A DNA stretch of 64,000 bases from UBA940 sp031547885 (GCA_031547885.1 JAVBRO010000009.1:1-64000); one strand, 5' to 3'; positions 50,843 to 60,748 are shown, counted from the stretch's first letter. The notes: generated by a model from the letters alone, not told the origin. Numbers and translations are program-made.

Positions 50843-50959
50843 TTCTAATTTTGATGAAAGATGAAAGAATAAAGATGAAAAATTATGGTGCGGCATATGC
50901 CGTAGTTTTTTACACGGCTGACAGCCGTGTTCCTTCTTTCATTTTTCATTCTTCATTTT
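50843..50959. repeat. Simple-repeat and hairpin element (family 3, pta-ackA gap)
   Basis: Left arm GATGAAA words, then TTATGGTG, hairpin CGGCATATGCCG (50891-50902), T-rich spacer, hairpin ACACGGCTG-A-CAGCCGTGT (50912-50930), right arm TTTCATTTTTCATTC words, which are inverted relative to the left arm. The first hairpin shares TTATGGYGCGGCAT with 40464-40476. Confidence 0.75.
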
Positions 50960-51961
50960 TCATTCTTCTGCCGTCTGGCAAGCGGTGATGGCCACGACGT
51001 TGATGATGTCGTCCACCGAGCATCCCCTGGAAAGGTCGTTGACCGGGGCGGCAAGTCCCTGGAGCACCGGACCGATGGCTTCGGCGTGAGCCAGCCTCTG
51101 CACCAGTTTGTACGCTATGTTGCCCACCTCGAGCGAGGGGAAGATCAGTATGTTGGCGCGTCCGGCAATGCGGCTTCCCGGAGCCTTGCGGTCGGCGATA
51201 TCGGGAACTATGGCGGTGTCGGCCTGTATCTCGCCGTCGATGATGAGATTCGGGTCCATTTTCTGGGCGAGGCGCGTAGCCTCGGCAACCTTGTCGACCG
51301 ACGGATGTTTGGCCGAGCCCCTTGTCGAAAAGCTGAGCATCGCGACGCGCGGCTCCATGCCCACTATGCGGCGGGCGGTGGCGGCGGTGGCAACGGCTAT
51401 TTCGGCAAGCTGCTGTGCCGTCGGGTCGGGCGACACGGCGCAGTCGGCAAAGAGCATTGTTCCGTTGCATCCGAAACTCTTGTCAGGGATGCGCATGATG
51501 AACGCCCCCGAAACGACACTGATGCCCGGCATGGTCTTGACATACTGAAGTGCCGGACGCAGAACATCGGCCGTGTAATTTATGGCTCCGGCCACTTCGC
51601 CGTCGGCGTCGCCGGCCTTCACCATCACCGCGCCCAGATAGAGCGGATCCTGCAGTTGTTTCGCGGCGATCTCCCTGGTCACGCCCTTATGCCCGCGCAG
51701 CTGCACCATCATCTCCACATATTTTTCCTCATCGGGGATACGGTACGGGTCGATGACGGTAGCGCACTGGATATTCTGCAGCCCGTAGCGGGCAGCCTGC
51801 TCTTTGATCCGCCCTTTCGAACCGAGCAGTATTATGTCGGCGATGCCTTCGCCGATCAGAAAGTCGGCTGCCTGGATGGTACGGTCTTCAGCGCCCTCGG
51901 GAAGAACGATCTTTCTTGCGAGTTTCGCCGCTTTCTTGCGTATGCTATATATTATTTCCAT
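50960..51961 (-). CDS. pta: Phosphate acetyltransferase
   Basis: Acetyl-CoA plus phosphate to acetyl phosphate, before acetate kinase. The 333-residue protein is the short form of the family: ARKIVLPEGAEDRTIQAADFL at the start, DPLYLGAVMVKAGDADGEVAGA, MLSFSTRGSAKHPSVDKV, and DGEIQADTAIVPDIADRKAPGSRIAGRANILIFP near the end. It lies between ackA and the response-regulator gene on the same strand. Confidence 0.96.
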   Translation of the reverse strand: MEIIYSIRKKAAKLARKIVLPEGAEDRTIQAADFLIGEGIADIILLGSKGRIKEQAARYGLQNIQCATVIDPYRIPDEEKYVEMMVQLRGHKGVTREIAAKQLQDPLYLGAVMVKAGDADGEVAGAINYTADVLRPALQYVKTMPGISVVSGAFIMRIPDKSFGCNGTMLFADCAVSPDPTAQQLAEIAVATAATARRIVGMEPRVAMLSFSTRGSAKHPSVDKVAEATRLAQKMDPNLIIDGEIQADTAIVPDIADRKAPGSRIAGRANILIFPSLEVGNIAYKLVQRLAHAEAIGPVLQGLAAPVNDLSRGCSVDDIINVVAITACQTAEE

Positions 51962-51994
51962 ACAATCAACATATTAACCATTGATCATTGATCA
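51962..51994. repeat. Short TTGATCA tandem repeat before pta
   Basis: CATTGATCATTGATCATTAATC at 51978-51998 repeats TTGATCA in the gap between the response regulator and pta; the gene stop lies at its right edge. Confidence 0.4.
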
Positions 51995-52654
51995 TTAATC
52001 TTCATACTTATATCCCACTCCCTTAACGGTAACGATGTGGTCTTCGCCGATTTTTTTGCGCAGGTTGCGGATATGCACGTCGATGGTGCGTTCACCCACC
52101 ACAACATCCGTACCCCAGACCGTGTCGTAGATCTCCTCGCGGGTGAAAAGCCGTCCCGGCTGGGAGTGCAGCAGCGCCAGCAGGTTGAACTCCTTGCGCG
52201 GCAGCATTATCTCCTCTCCGCTCTTTGTGACGACATGGCGTTCGTGGTCGACCATGATAGCGTCGCCGGCGGGTTCGGAGTAGTCCTTGCGCTTCAGCAC
52301 CGCCTTTATGCGGCTCGAAAGCGCCTTTAACTGGATCGGTTTGACGATGTAGTCGTCGGCCCCGGTGTCGAAACCCTTCACCTGGGAACTCTCTTCGCCG
52401 CGGGCCGTCAGGAAGATGATGAGCGTATCGTCCACCCCCTTGGTCGTGCGGATTTGGCGGCACGCCTCGAAACCGTCCATAACAGGCATCATGGCGTCGA
52501 GCAGAATGAGGTGCGGATGCCAGGCCAGCGTTTTTTCGACCCCGTCGCGCCCGTTGGCGGCTGTTTCCACCTCGTATCCCTCTTTTTTGAGGCTGTACCC
52601 GACGAACTCCAGAATGTCGGGTTCGTCGTCGACTATCAGTATTCGATAATTCAT
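51995..52654 (-). CDS. OmpR-family response regulator
   Basis: A 219-residue two-component regulator: receiver (residues 1-115) with VDDEPD, phospho-acceptor D53 in LLDAMMPVMDG and K in the switch region (DYIVKPIQL), followed by a winged-helix DNA-binding domain (VVGERTIDVHIRNLRKKIGEDHIVTVKGVGYKY). The frame extends to 52690 but MNYRIL is the family start. No histidine kinase is nearby, so its partner is unknown. It resembles RprY-like regulators of Bacteroides; this is general likeness. Pta and ackA are downstream and could be targets. Confidence 0.94.
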   Translation of the reverse strand: MNYRILIVDDEPDILEFVGYSLKKEGYEVETAANGRDGVEKTLAWHPHLILLDAMMPVMDGFEACRQIRTTKGVDDTLIIFLTARGEESSQVKGFDTGADDYIVKPIQLKALSSRIKAVLKRKDYSEPAGDAIMVDHERHVVTKSGEEIMLPRKEFNLLALLHSQPGRLFTREEIYDTVWGTDVVVGERTIDVHIRNLRKKIGEDHIVTVKGVGYKYED

Positions 52655-52687
52655 AAGCGGCAAGCTAGTTTTTTCTTTTAATACCTG

Positions 52688-52719
52688 CAAATATAGCGCA
52701 AGCCGAGAGCATAGCCAAA
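52688..52719 (-). promoter_or_regulatory. Promoter of the response regulator gene
   Basis: Minus-strand TTTG (52716-52719), 20 nt, TATATTTG (52688-52695): both boxes are consensus. Confidence 0.75.
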
Positions 52720-52756
52720 TTTATTTTTGAGCTATGCCGAGGCGCAGCCTATATTC

Positions 52757-52776
52757 ACGGAAGATTCATCTTCCGT
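52757..52776. other. Hairpin in the leader of the DUF349 gene
   Basis: Perfect 9-bp stem ACGGAAGAT / ATCTTCCGT with a two-base loop, upstream of the TAACTTTG box. Role unknown; it may be the end of a transcript from the other side. Confidence 0.4.
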
Positions 52777-52827
52777 AAAAGTAGCATTTTTCCTGTTAAA
52801 CGTGGCGGTCTTTTCGGTTTTTTAGCA

Positions 52828-52835
52828 TAACTTTG
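52828..52835 (+). promoter_or_regulatory. Candidate -7 box for the DUF349 gene
   Basis: TAACTTTG matches TAnnTTTG 41 nt before the ATG; -33 not found. Confidence 0.45.
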
Positions 52836-52876
52836 CATGATATCGTTGCCTAATCGAACCTTTAAATAAAAAGAAG

Positions 52877-55159
52877 ATGGCTACCACTAAGGAAAAATCT
52901 GTTCCGGAGGAACAAATCGGCGCTGTTGCCGATGATGCACAAACGACACAAACACAAGAAGCGACGGAGGCTGTAACTCCGGCTGCAAGCGAAGAGGCCG
53001 TACCGGAGGCTGAAGAACCGGTAAAAAAGAAAGCGGCCCCGAGGAAGAGGGCGGAAACAGCCGTAACCCGGGAGCCGGCGCCGGCAGAAGAACCGGCAAA
53101 GAAGAAAGCGGCGCCTAAGAAAGCCGTAAAAGCCGCGGAAGAACCCGCTGCAACCGAAACTCCGGCAGAAGAACCGGCGGCAGAAACAAAAGAGCCGGCA
53201 CCGGCTGTTGAAGTGGAGAGTGCAGAGCCAGCTCCGGAAAAGCCCGCCCGCAAAAAAACCGTGAAAGCCGAAAAGGTGGAGACGGAACCCGAGGCGAAAG
53301 AGGCCGACGAAGAGGCTCCCGCCGAGAGCGTCGATTTCTCGGACGAGGAGGCCGAACTGGCAGCACAGTCTTCCGATCTCGATCTGGGCGACGAAGACGA
53401 AGAGGGTGACGACGCCGAAGGAGAAGAGGAAAAAGAGGGTAAGCCGGCAAGCGATCTCGACCTGGCGCCGAAAAGCAAGGCCGAACTGGTCGATCTGTTC
53501 GCCCGCCTGCTCGAAGACAAACCGATACAAAGCCTGCGCCGCGACGCAGAGGCGATAAAGGTGGCTTTCTATAAGCTCCACCGCGCCGACGTCGAAGCCG
53601 CACGCAAAATATATACCGACGCAGGGGGCGATGCGGAAGCGTTCGAGGCCCCGGCCGACACCGAAGAACTGCGCCTGAAAGACCTGGTGCGCGAATACCG
53701 CCGCCGCAGGGACGAATTCATCTCGACGCTCGAACAGAGCAAGGAAGAGAATCTCAAGTCCAAGCTCGAGATCATCGAAGAGCTCAAGAACCTGGTCAAC
53801 GGCAGCGAAACGCTGGGACAGACCTTCAATGCGTTCCGTGAGCTGCAGCAGAGGTGGCGCGACACCGGTCCCGTTCCGCAGTCGGGCGTCAAGGACCTGT
53901 GGGAAACATACAACCACCACATCGAGAATTTCTACAGCTACATCAAGATAAACAAGGAGCTGCGCGACCTCGACCTTAAAAGGAACTACGAGGCCAAAGT
54001 GGCCCTGTGCGAGGAGGCCGAAGCTCTGCTGCTCGAGCCGTCGATCGTGACGGCGTTCCACAAGCTGCAGAAGCTCCACGACGAGTGGCGCGAAACCGGT
54101 CCCGTGGCGAACGAATATAAGGAAGCCATCTGGGAGCGTTTCCGCGAAGCCAGCGGACGCATCAACAAGCAGCACCAAGGTTATTTCGACAGCATAAAGG
54201 ACGAGCAGAAGAAGAACCTCGACCTGAAGACCGAACTGTGCGAACAGACCGAGGCCCTCACTTCCGAACCCTACACAACGCGCAAGGAGTGGAACAAGGC
54301 TTCCGACAAACTTCTGGAGATCCAGAAAGTCTGGAAGACCATCGGTTTTGCGCCCAAGAAGAACAACACCCGCGTCTACGAGCGTTTCCGCATCGCCTGC
54401 GACGGTTTCTTCGAAGCCAAGCGCAATTTCTACAACCAGCTCAAAACCGAGATGGAGCACAACCTGCAGCTCAAGAACGAGATCTGCGAGATGGCCGAAT
54501 CTCTGCAGGAGAGCGAGGATTGGAAGAAGACGAGCGACGACCTGATAGCGCTGCAGAAACGCTGGAAAGATATAGGACCCGTTCCGCGCCGCCATTCCGA
54601 CGCCGTTTGGAAACGTTTCCGCGCCGCCTGCGACAAGTTCTTCGAAAAGAAGAACTCGCACTTCTCGGGTGTCGAGGGCAACTACAAGGAGAATCTCGAA
54701 AAGAAGCGCGCCCTGCTGGCGGGGGCCGAGGAACGCGGTTTCGACGGCATCACTTTCGAGGACATCAAGGAGTTTCAGCGCAAGTGGAGCGAGATCGGCT
54801 TCGTGCCCATCAAACAGAAGGACGCCATCCAGAGGCAGTATAAAGAGTGCGTCGACAAGATGTTCGCGACCTTGCGCGGAGGCGAGCAGCAGCGTTCGAT
54901 GGACAAGTTCCGCAGCCGCGTGACGTCGCTCAAATCGACCGGCGACAAGCGCCTGCGTTTCGAGCGCGAACGGCTCTACAACAAGGTCAAGCAGCTCGAA
55001 AGCGACATCGCCACCCTCGAGAACAACATCGGGTTCTTCGGCAACTCGAAGAACGCCGAGGCGATGGTCGCCGACGTCCGCGAAAAGATCGAACGCTCCA
55101 GGACCGAGATGGCGCAGACAATAGAGAAGATACAGTTAATAGATAAGGAACAAGAGTAA
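52877..55159 (+). CDS. DUF349-repeat protein with Ala/Pro/Lys/Glu-rich N terminus
   Basis: A 760-residue cytoplasmic protein. Residues 1-200 are low-complexity, with repeated AAPKKA-, EEPAKKKAAP- and AEEPA-type words alternating basic and acidic, like histone H1-type tails. From about residue 250 five DUF349 repeats of about 75 residues follow, each with W-(R/K)-x-x-G-x-x-P and an aromatic helix: WRDTGPVPQSGVKDLWETYN, WRETGPVANEYKEAIWERF, WKTIGFAPKKNNTRVYERF, WKDIGPVPRRHSDAVWKRF, WSEIGFVPIKQKDAIQRQY. The end is a coiled coil. Function is unknown. It precedes pyrG and yidC. Confidence 0.9.
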   Translation: MATTKEKSVPEEQIGAVADDAQTTQTQEATEAVTPAASEEAVPEAEEPVKKKAAPRKRAETAVTREPAPAEEPAKKKAAPKKAVKAAEEPAATETPAEEPAAETKEPAPAVEVESAEPAPEKPARKKTVKAEKVETEPEAKEADEEAPAESVDFSDEEAELAAQSSDLDLGDEDEEGDDAEGEEEKEGKPASDLDLAPKSKAELVDLFARLLEDKPIQSLRRDAEAIKVAFYKLHRADVEAARKIYTDAGGDAEAFEAPADTEELRLKDLVREYRRRRDEFISTLEQSKEENLKSKLEIIEELKNLVNGSETLGQTFNAFRELQQRWRDTGPVPQSGVKDLWETYNHHIENFYSYIKINKELRDLDLKRNYEAKVALCEEAEALLLEPSIVTAFHKLQKLHDEWRETGPVANEYKEAIWERFREASGRINKQHQGYFDSIKDEQKKNLDLKTELCEQTEALTSEPYTTRKEWNKASDKLLEIQKVWKTIGFAPKKNNTRVYERFRIACDGFFEAKRNFYNQLKTEMEHNLQLKNEICEMAESLQESEDWKKTSDDLIALQKRWKDIGPVPRRHSDAVWKRFRAACDKFFEKKNSHFSGVEGNYKENLEKKRALLAGAEERGFDGITFEDIKEFQRKWSEIGFVPIKQKDAIQRQYKECVDKMFATLRGGEQQRSMDKFRSRVTSLKSTGDKRLRFERERLYNKVKQLESDIATLENNIGFFGNSKNAEAMVADVREKIERSRTEMAQTIEKIQLIDKEQE

Positions 55160-55162
55160 CAA

Positions 55163-55300
55163 TCATGAATTATGAATCATGAATTATGAATTATGGTGAC
55201 GCTGTGCGTCGATTTTTATAGATAAATATATAAATCGCAAAACGCAGTTTTGCACCGCGATTCATGATTCATGATTTATGATTCATTATTAATGAGAAAC
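55163..55300. repeat. Simple-repeat and hairpin element (family 3, before pyrG)
   Basis: Left arm AATCATGAATTATGAATC words, TTATGGTG, hairpin GACGC-TGT-GCGTC (55198-55210), AT spacer, hairpin GCAAAAC-GCA-GTTTTGC (55237-55253), CACC, right arm of CGATTCATGATTCATG words, inverted to the left. It contributes 10 codons of in-frame leader before the pyrG start. Confidence 0.75.
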
Positions 55301-56929
<1,629 letters not shown>

Positions 56930-56933
56930 TATT

Positions 56934-57259
56934 ACCACCTTTTAAAAAAGGTGGTGCCAAAAATTTTTATGGAAACTTCGTTTCCTGCTATTGTGGGGAG
57001 AAGAATGTTTAAGTAGAGTTGAAAAGGAGTTAAGAATTTAGGCGACAGGCTATGCCTGCCGCCGCGATTTTTAAAATATCCGGTGCTGAAAATAAATTTT
57101 CACAAACCGGATGTTTTCAAAAATCGATTGCGAAGCAACCTTCAAAATTCTTAACTCCGGATTGTCGGAATCTCTTAAATATAAACACATTTCTCGGCCA
57201 AAGTAGTGAGATACGAAGTATCTCCAAGAATTTTTTGGTTACTTTTTTTAAAAAGTAAC
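56934..57259 (+). repeat. Structured intergenic element, copy B (family 1)
   Basis: This 326-bp element fills the pyrG-yidC gap. It begins with the hairpin ACCACC-TTTTAAAAAA-GGTGGT, then GCCAAAAATTTTT, hairpin GGAAAC-TTC-GTTTCC, CTGCTATTGTG, the cloverleaf core, the hairpin GAGATAC-GAA-GTATCTC (57209-57225) and ends AATTTTTTGGTTAC with a second terminal hairpin at 57238-57259. The yidC ATG is 11 bases later. See the copy at 6661-6980. A 68-codon frame inside it is a chance frame. Confidence 0.85.
57026..57158 (+). repeat. Cloverleaf core of element B, bounded by 14-bp inverted repeats
   Basis: GGAGTTAAGAATTT (57026-57039) and AAATTCTTAACTCC (57145-57158) are perfect inverted repeats. They enclose hairpin GGCGACAGGC-TAT-GCCTGCCGCC, a long AT-rich hairpin with loop CTGAAAATAAATTTTC, and a short hairpin ending GCAACC. 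Matches 6756-6884 read in the same (plus) direction. Confidence 0.8.
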
Positions 57260-57269
57260 AAGAAAAAGA

Positions 57270-59213
57270 ATGAATAAACAGACAATCATCGGCCTGGTTC
57301 TGATCGGCGCGATCCTCTTCGGATTCTCGTTTTTCCAGAGCAGGCAGCAGAAAAAAATCCAGGAGGAGAAGCGCGTACAGGACTCCATAGCGCGGGCCAA
57401 TGCGCCGAAACCTGCGGAAGTCCAGTTCGACTCGCTGGCTATGGCGGCGGCGCAGGCCGGACAGGCGGCGCAAACCCAGCAGCAGACCCCGCAGGCCGAT
57501 CCGTTAGGCGAGGTGATGGCGGCCGCACGCACGGCCGACGCGCAGCGTTTCACGCTCTCCAACGACGTGATGGAGATCGAGTTCTCGTCGCTGGGCGGCC
57601 TCGTTTCGGACGTCGTGCTGAAGGATTATAAGAAGTACGGCGGCGACCCGCTGCATATGTGGAAGCCCGATTCGGAACTCTTCGACGTAGTCTTCTTCGT
57701 CAAGAAGGGCTACAACGACGCCCAGATAAACACCCGCGAGTTCAACTTCACGTGCGACATGCCCTCGGCGGAGTGGCGCGACGGCGAGGAGTCGAAGAGC
57801 GTTTCGATGCGCCTTCCGGTGGACTCGCTGGCATACGTCGAATTCCTCTACACCATCCCGCGCAACGACTACATGATCGGCTACACGATCAATTTCGTGG
57901 GGATGGGTGCCATGATATCCAACCAGCCCAACTTCGAGATCGACTGGGTGAACACCGGCCTGCAGAATGAAAAGGGTTTCGACAACGAGAACCGTTATAC
58001 GAACATATCGTACCATTATCCCGGCGAAAAAACCATCGAGGATATAGGGATGGCGAACGCCGGACAGACCAAGCAGGAAAATATCACGAGCAAGGTGCAC
58101 TGGGTGGCCTTCAAACAGCAGTTCTTCTCATCGGTGCTGATCGCCGACGACAGTTTCCAGGGGGCCGACATGCAGTACTACACCTACCAGCCGGGCGACG
58201 GGACCATCAAGAAGTTCCAGGCGAAGCTGACCGTCCCGATGGAGCGCGACAAGGCCTCATATGGTTTCCGCATGTACTTCGGTCCCAACAAATTCTCGCA
58301 GCTTAAAGATTATGATATCGCCATGGAACGCCTCGTTCCTCTGGGCGGATGGATCATCGGATGGATCAGCCGTCTTGCGGTGATACCCCTGTTCGACTGG
58401 CTCGGATCCAAAGGGCTGAACTTCGGCTGGATCATATTCCTGATGACGCTGTTCATCAAGATCGTGATCTTCCCGCTGACGTTCACCTCTTATAAATCAT
58501 CGGCGAAGATGCGCGTCATCAAACCCGAGATGGACGAGATCAACGCCCGGTTCCCGAACAAGGAAGATGCGATGAAGAAACAGCAGGCGCTGATGGAGCT
58601 GAACAAACGGGCCGGCATCAATCCGCTCGCCGGGTGTATCCCGATGTTGATCCAGATGCCCATCCTGATCGCCATGTTCCGTTTCTTCCCGGCCTCCATC
58701 GAACTGCGCCAGGAGAGCCTGTGGTGGGCCGAAGACCTTTCGAGCTTCGACAGCATCGCCAGCCTGCCGTTCAAGATTCCGTGGTACGGCGACCATATCA
58801 GTCTTTTCGCGCTGCTGATGGCCGTTTCGATGTTCGCCTATTCGTGGCTCAACTTCAAGCAGCAGGCCTCGCAGCCCCAGATGGCCGGCATGAAGTTCAT
58901 GATGCTCTACATGATGCCCATCATGCTTCTGCTGTGGTTCAACAACTACGCGGCGGGTCTCTGTTTCTACTATCTGCTGTCCAACATGTTCACGATGGCG
59001 CAGATGTACGGCGTGAGGTTCGCCATCAACGAGCAGAAACTGCGCAAGAAAATGCTCGAAACGCCGCGCAAGGAGAAGAAAAAGAGCGGATTCATGGCAC
59101 GCCTCGAGGCGGCGCAGAAAGCCCAGATGGAGATGCAGCGCCAGCAGCAGGGCAAATCGCAGCTCCCGCCGACCAAAAACAGGGCCAAGAATAAGGGGCG
59201 GTATCAAAAATAG
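57270..59213 (+). CDS. yidC: Membrane protein insertase YidC
   Basis: Inserts and folds inner-membrane proteins. The 647-residue Bacteroidetes-type YidC has an N-terminal helix (residues 5-23), a linker rich in Gln/Ala, a large periplasmic beta domain (about 90-350), and a C-terminal five-helix core with LVPLGGWIIGWISRLAVIPLFDWLG, WIIFLMTLFIKIVIFPLTF, the coiled helical pair (KPEMDEINARFPNKEDAMKKQQALMELNKRAG), NPLAGCIPMLIQMPILIAMFRFF and LSNMFTMAQMYG. The tail is basic and glutamine-rich for ribosome contact. A terminator follows. Confidence 0.97.
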   Translation: MNKQTIIGLVLIGAILFGFSFFQSRQQKKIQEEKRVQDSIARANAPKPAEVQFDSLAMAAAQAGQAAQTQQQTPQADPLGEVMAAARTADAQRFTLSNDVMEIEFSSLGGLVSDVVLKDYKKYGGDPLHMWKPDSELFDVVFFVKKGYNDAQINTREFNFTCDMPSAEWRDGEESKSVSMRLPVDSLAYVEFLYTIPRNDYMIGYTINFVGMGAMISNQPNFEIDWVNTGLQNEKGFDNENRYTNISYHYPGEKTIEDIGMANAGQTKQENITSKVHWVAFKQQFFSSVLIADDSFQGADMQYYTYQPGDGTIKKFQAKLTVPMERDKASYGFRMYFGPNKFSQLKDYDIAMERLVPLGGWIIGWISRLAVIPLFDWLGSKGLNFGWIIFLMTLFIKIVIFPLTFTSYKSSAKMRVIKPEMDEINARFPNKEDAMKKQQALMELNKRAGINPLAGCIPMLIQMPILIAMFRFFPASIELRQESLWWAEDLSSFDSIASLPFKIPWYGDHISLFALLMAVSMFAYSWLNFKQQASQPQMAGMKFMMLYMMPIMLLLWFNNYAAGLCFYYLLSNMFTMAQMYGVRFAINEQKLRKKMLETPRKEKKKSGFMARLEAAQKAQMEMQRQQQGKSQLPPTKNRAKNKGRYQK

Positions 59214-59235
59214 ATACACAGTCCTTTCAATGATA

Positions 59236-59279
59236 AAAGAGATACGCCGGACTTTCAGGTCCGGCGTATCTCTTTTTTA
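59236..59279 (+). terminator. Rho-independent terminator of yidC
   Basis: A 14-bp stem GAGATACGCCGGAC / GTCCGGCGTATCTC with loop TTTCAG and TTTTTTAG tail. Confidence 0.92.
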
Positions 59280-59305
59280 GCTTAACGTCTAAATATTCCG
59301 GCTTC

Positions 59306-59386
59306 GTCATTGCGAGCAAAGCGCGGCAATCTAATATTATATATGACAGATTGCTTCAGGCTTACGCCTTCGCAAGGACGGAGATC
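59306..59386. repeat. Imperfect GTCATTGCGAG palindromic repeat
   Basis: GTCATTGCGAG at the left is mirrored by TTCGCAAGGAC at the right (59371-59381), with inner CGGCAATCT and AGATTGC. It is similar in style to the element at 38841-39060 and sits between yidC and the convergent DUF1080 gene. Confidence 0.6.
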
Positions 59387-59389
59387 GCC

Positions 59390-60748
59390 TTACAACTCTT
59401 TAATCTTAACGTTCTTGAACGACACCTTGTCGCCGTGGTCCTGCAGCAGGATGTGCCCCTCGGCGGCATTCCCGAAATTGGGCCAGTCGCGGTATTTACT
59501 GTAAGCCACCAGCGCGTCCCACATCTGGTTGTTGCGCTCATATTCGACCAGTTTCACGCCGTTGAGCCAATGTTCTACATGGTTGCCGCGCACCACGATC
59601 ATTGCCGTATTGAAAGTCGACGGACGGAAATATGCCTCTGCAAAACCGCGCACAGGGATAAGGTCGTAGAGCGATGCGAGCGTGCGGTTGCCGTTCACCC
59701 CGAGTTTGGCATCGGGATGGCGCTGGTCATCCAGAATCTGGAACTCGCAGCCGATGGACGACCCTTCACCCTTGTTGAGTTCCGTGTCGACGAAATACTT
59801 GATGCCGCTGTTGGCCCCCTCGGTGATCATGAAATCGACCTTCAGGATGAAATTCCTGTACTTTTCGACCGTCACGATATCGCCGCCGTTGGTCGATTCG
59901 CCGCCACCCGATTTCTCGACCGAAAGCACTCCGTTCGATATGGTCCAGCCATTCTCGGGGAATCCGGCCAGTTTCGCGCCGCGCCATCCTTCGGTCGTCG
60001 CCCCGTCCCACAGCAGGCGCCAGCCCTCGGCTGCCTCGCGTTTCGATATAGTGTTGGGAATGAGGTTGATCTGGGCAACGGCCGGATTCGCGGGCGATGC
60101 GAAGACGGCAGGGTCTTTCGTGCAGATGCGGATATCGCGCCAGCACACCTGCTTACCTTCGAGCGCCTTGTTGCTGCCTATGTCGTGGATCTGCAGGGCG
60201 ATGAAACCTTCCGATTCGACGTCGTCTATAATGTTGGCGCACTCCACACCGTTGAGCCACGTGCGGATGGAGGTTCCGACCGCCTCGATGCGGGCCTTGT
60301 TCCACTCGCCGGGTTTGTAGGCGGCACGGGCGGGCTGGTTGTATGTCAGCGGATAGAGCCACAGACGGGGTGTAGCCTCATCATAGATCCCGCCCGACCA
60401 TGCTCGCGGCGCGGTGTCGATCTCATACTGGTATCCGTGGACACGCCCGTTCTTGAAATCTTTTTTACTGTGGCTGCGGAACTGCACGCCCGAATTCAAT
60501 CCGTCGTCGGCCTTGAACTCGAACTCGAGGATGAAGTCGCCGTAATTCTTGTCGGTCGCTAGGAACGTATTCGGCTCGCCCGTTTTGGAAGTGCCGACGA
60601 TGGTGTTGTTCTCGACGCGGAATTCGACCTTGCCGTTGAGTGTTTTCCACCCTTTCAGATTTTTGCCATTGAACAGCGGCGTCCACTCCTGTGCGGACGC
60701 TCCTGCGAATATCAACATAAGCGCCGCCGTAAAAAATATCCTTTTCAT
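59390..60748 (-). CDS. Secreted protein with two DUF1080 (3-keto-glycoside hydrolase-like) domains
   Basis: A 452-residue exported protein: signal peptide MKRIFFTAALMLIFAGASAQ, then two tandem DUF1080 beta-sandwich domains, each starting W-x-x-L-(F/W)-(N/D)-G-x-x-x-x-GW (WTPLFNGKNLKGW and WRLLWDGATTEGW) and each holding YGDFILEFEFKADDGLNSGVQFR / YRNFILKVDFMITEGANSGIKYF and HVEHWLNGVKLVEYE-type strands. DUF1080 is used for 3-keto-disaccharide hydrolases. The start at 60778 is rejected because MKRIFF begins the signal peptide. It is near a Tat-exported oxidoreductase that could make the keto sugar, which is an inference. Confidence 0.87.
   Translation of the reverse strand: MKRIFFTAALMLIFAGASAQEWTPLFNGKNLKGWKTLNGKVEFRVENNTIVGTSKTGEPNTFLATDKNYGDFILEFEFKADDGLNSGVQFRSHSKKDFKNGRVHGYQYEIDTAPRAWSGGIYDEATPRLWLYPLTYNQPARAAYKPGEWNKARIEAVGTSIRTWLNGVECANIIDDVESEGFIALQIHDIGSNKALEGKQVCWRDIRICTKDPAVFASPANPAVAQINLIPNTISKREAAEGWRLLWDGATTEGWRGAKLAGFPENGWTISNGVLSVEKSGGGESTNGGDIVTVEKYRNFILKVDFMITEGANSGIKYFVDTELNKGEGSSIGCEFQILDDQRHPDAKLGVNGNRTLASLYDLIPVRGFAEAYFRPSTFNTAMIVVRGNHVEHWLNGVKLVEYERNNQMWDALVAYSKYRDWPNFGNAAEGHILLQDHGDKVSFKNVKIKEL

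Noticed and set aside
52862..54661. A 599-codon minus-strand frame opposite the DUF349 gene
   Set aside because: Composed of low-complexity Phe/Leu/Gly runs that are the complement of the Lys/Glu/Ala-rich gene.
57052..57258. A 68-codon frame inside structured element B
   Set aside because: It runs through hairpins and is not kept in copy A.
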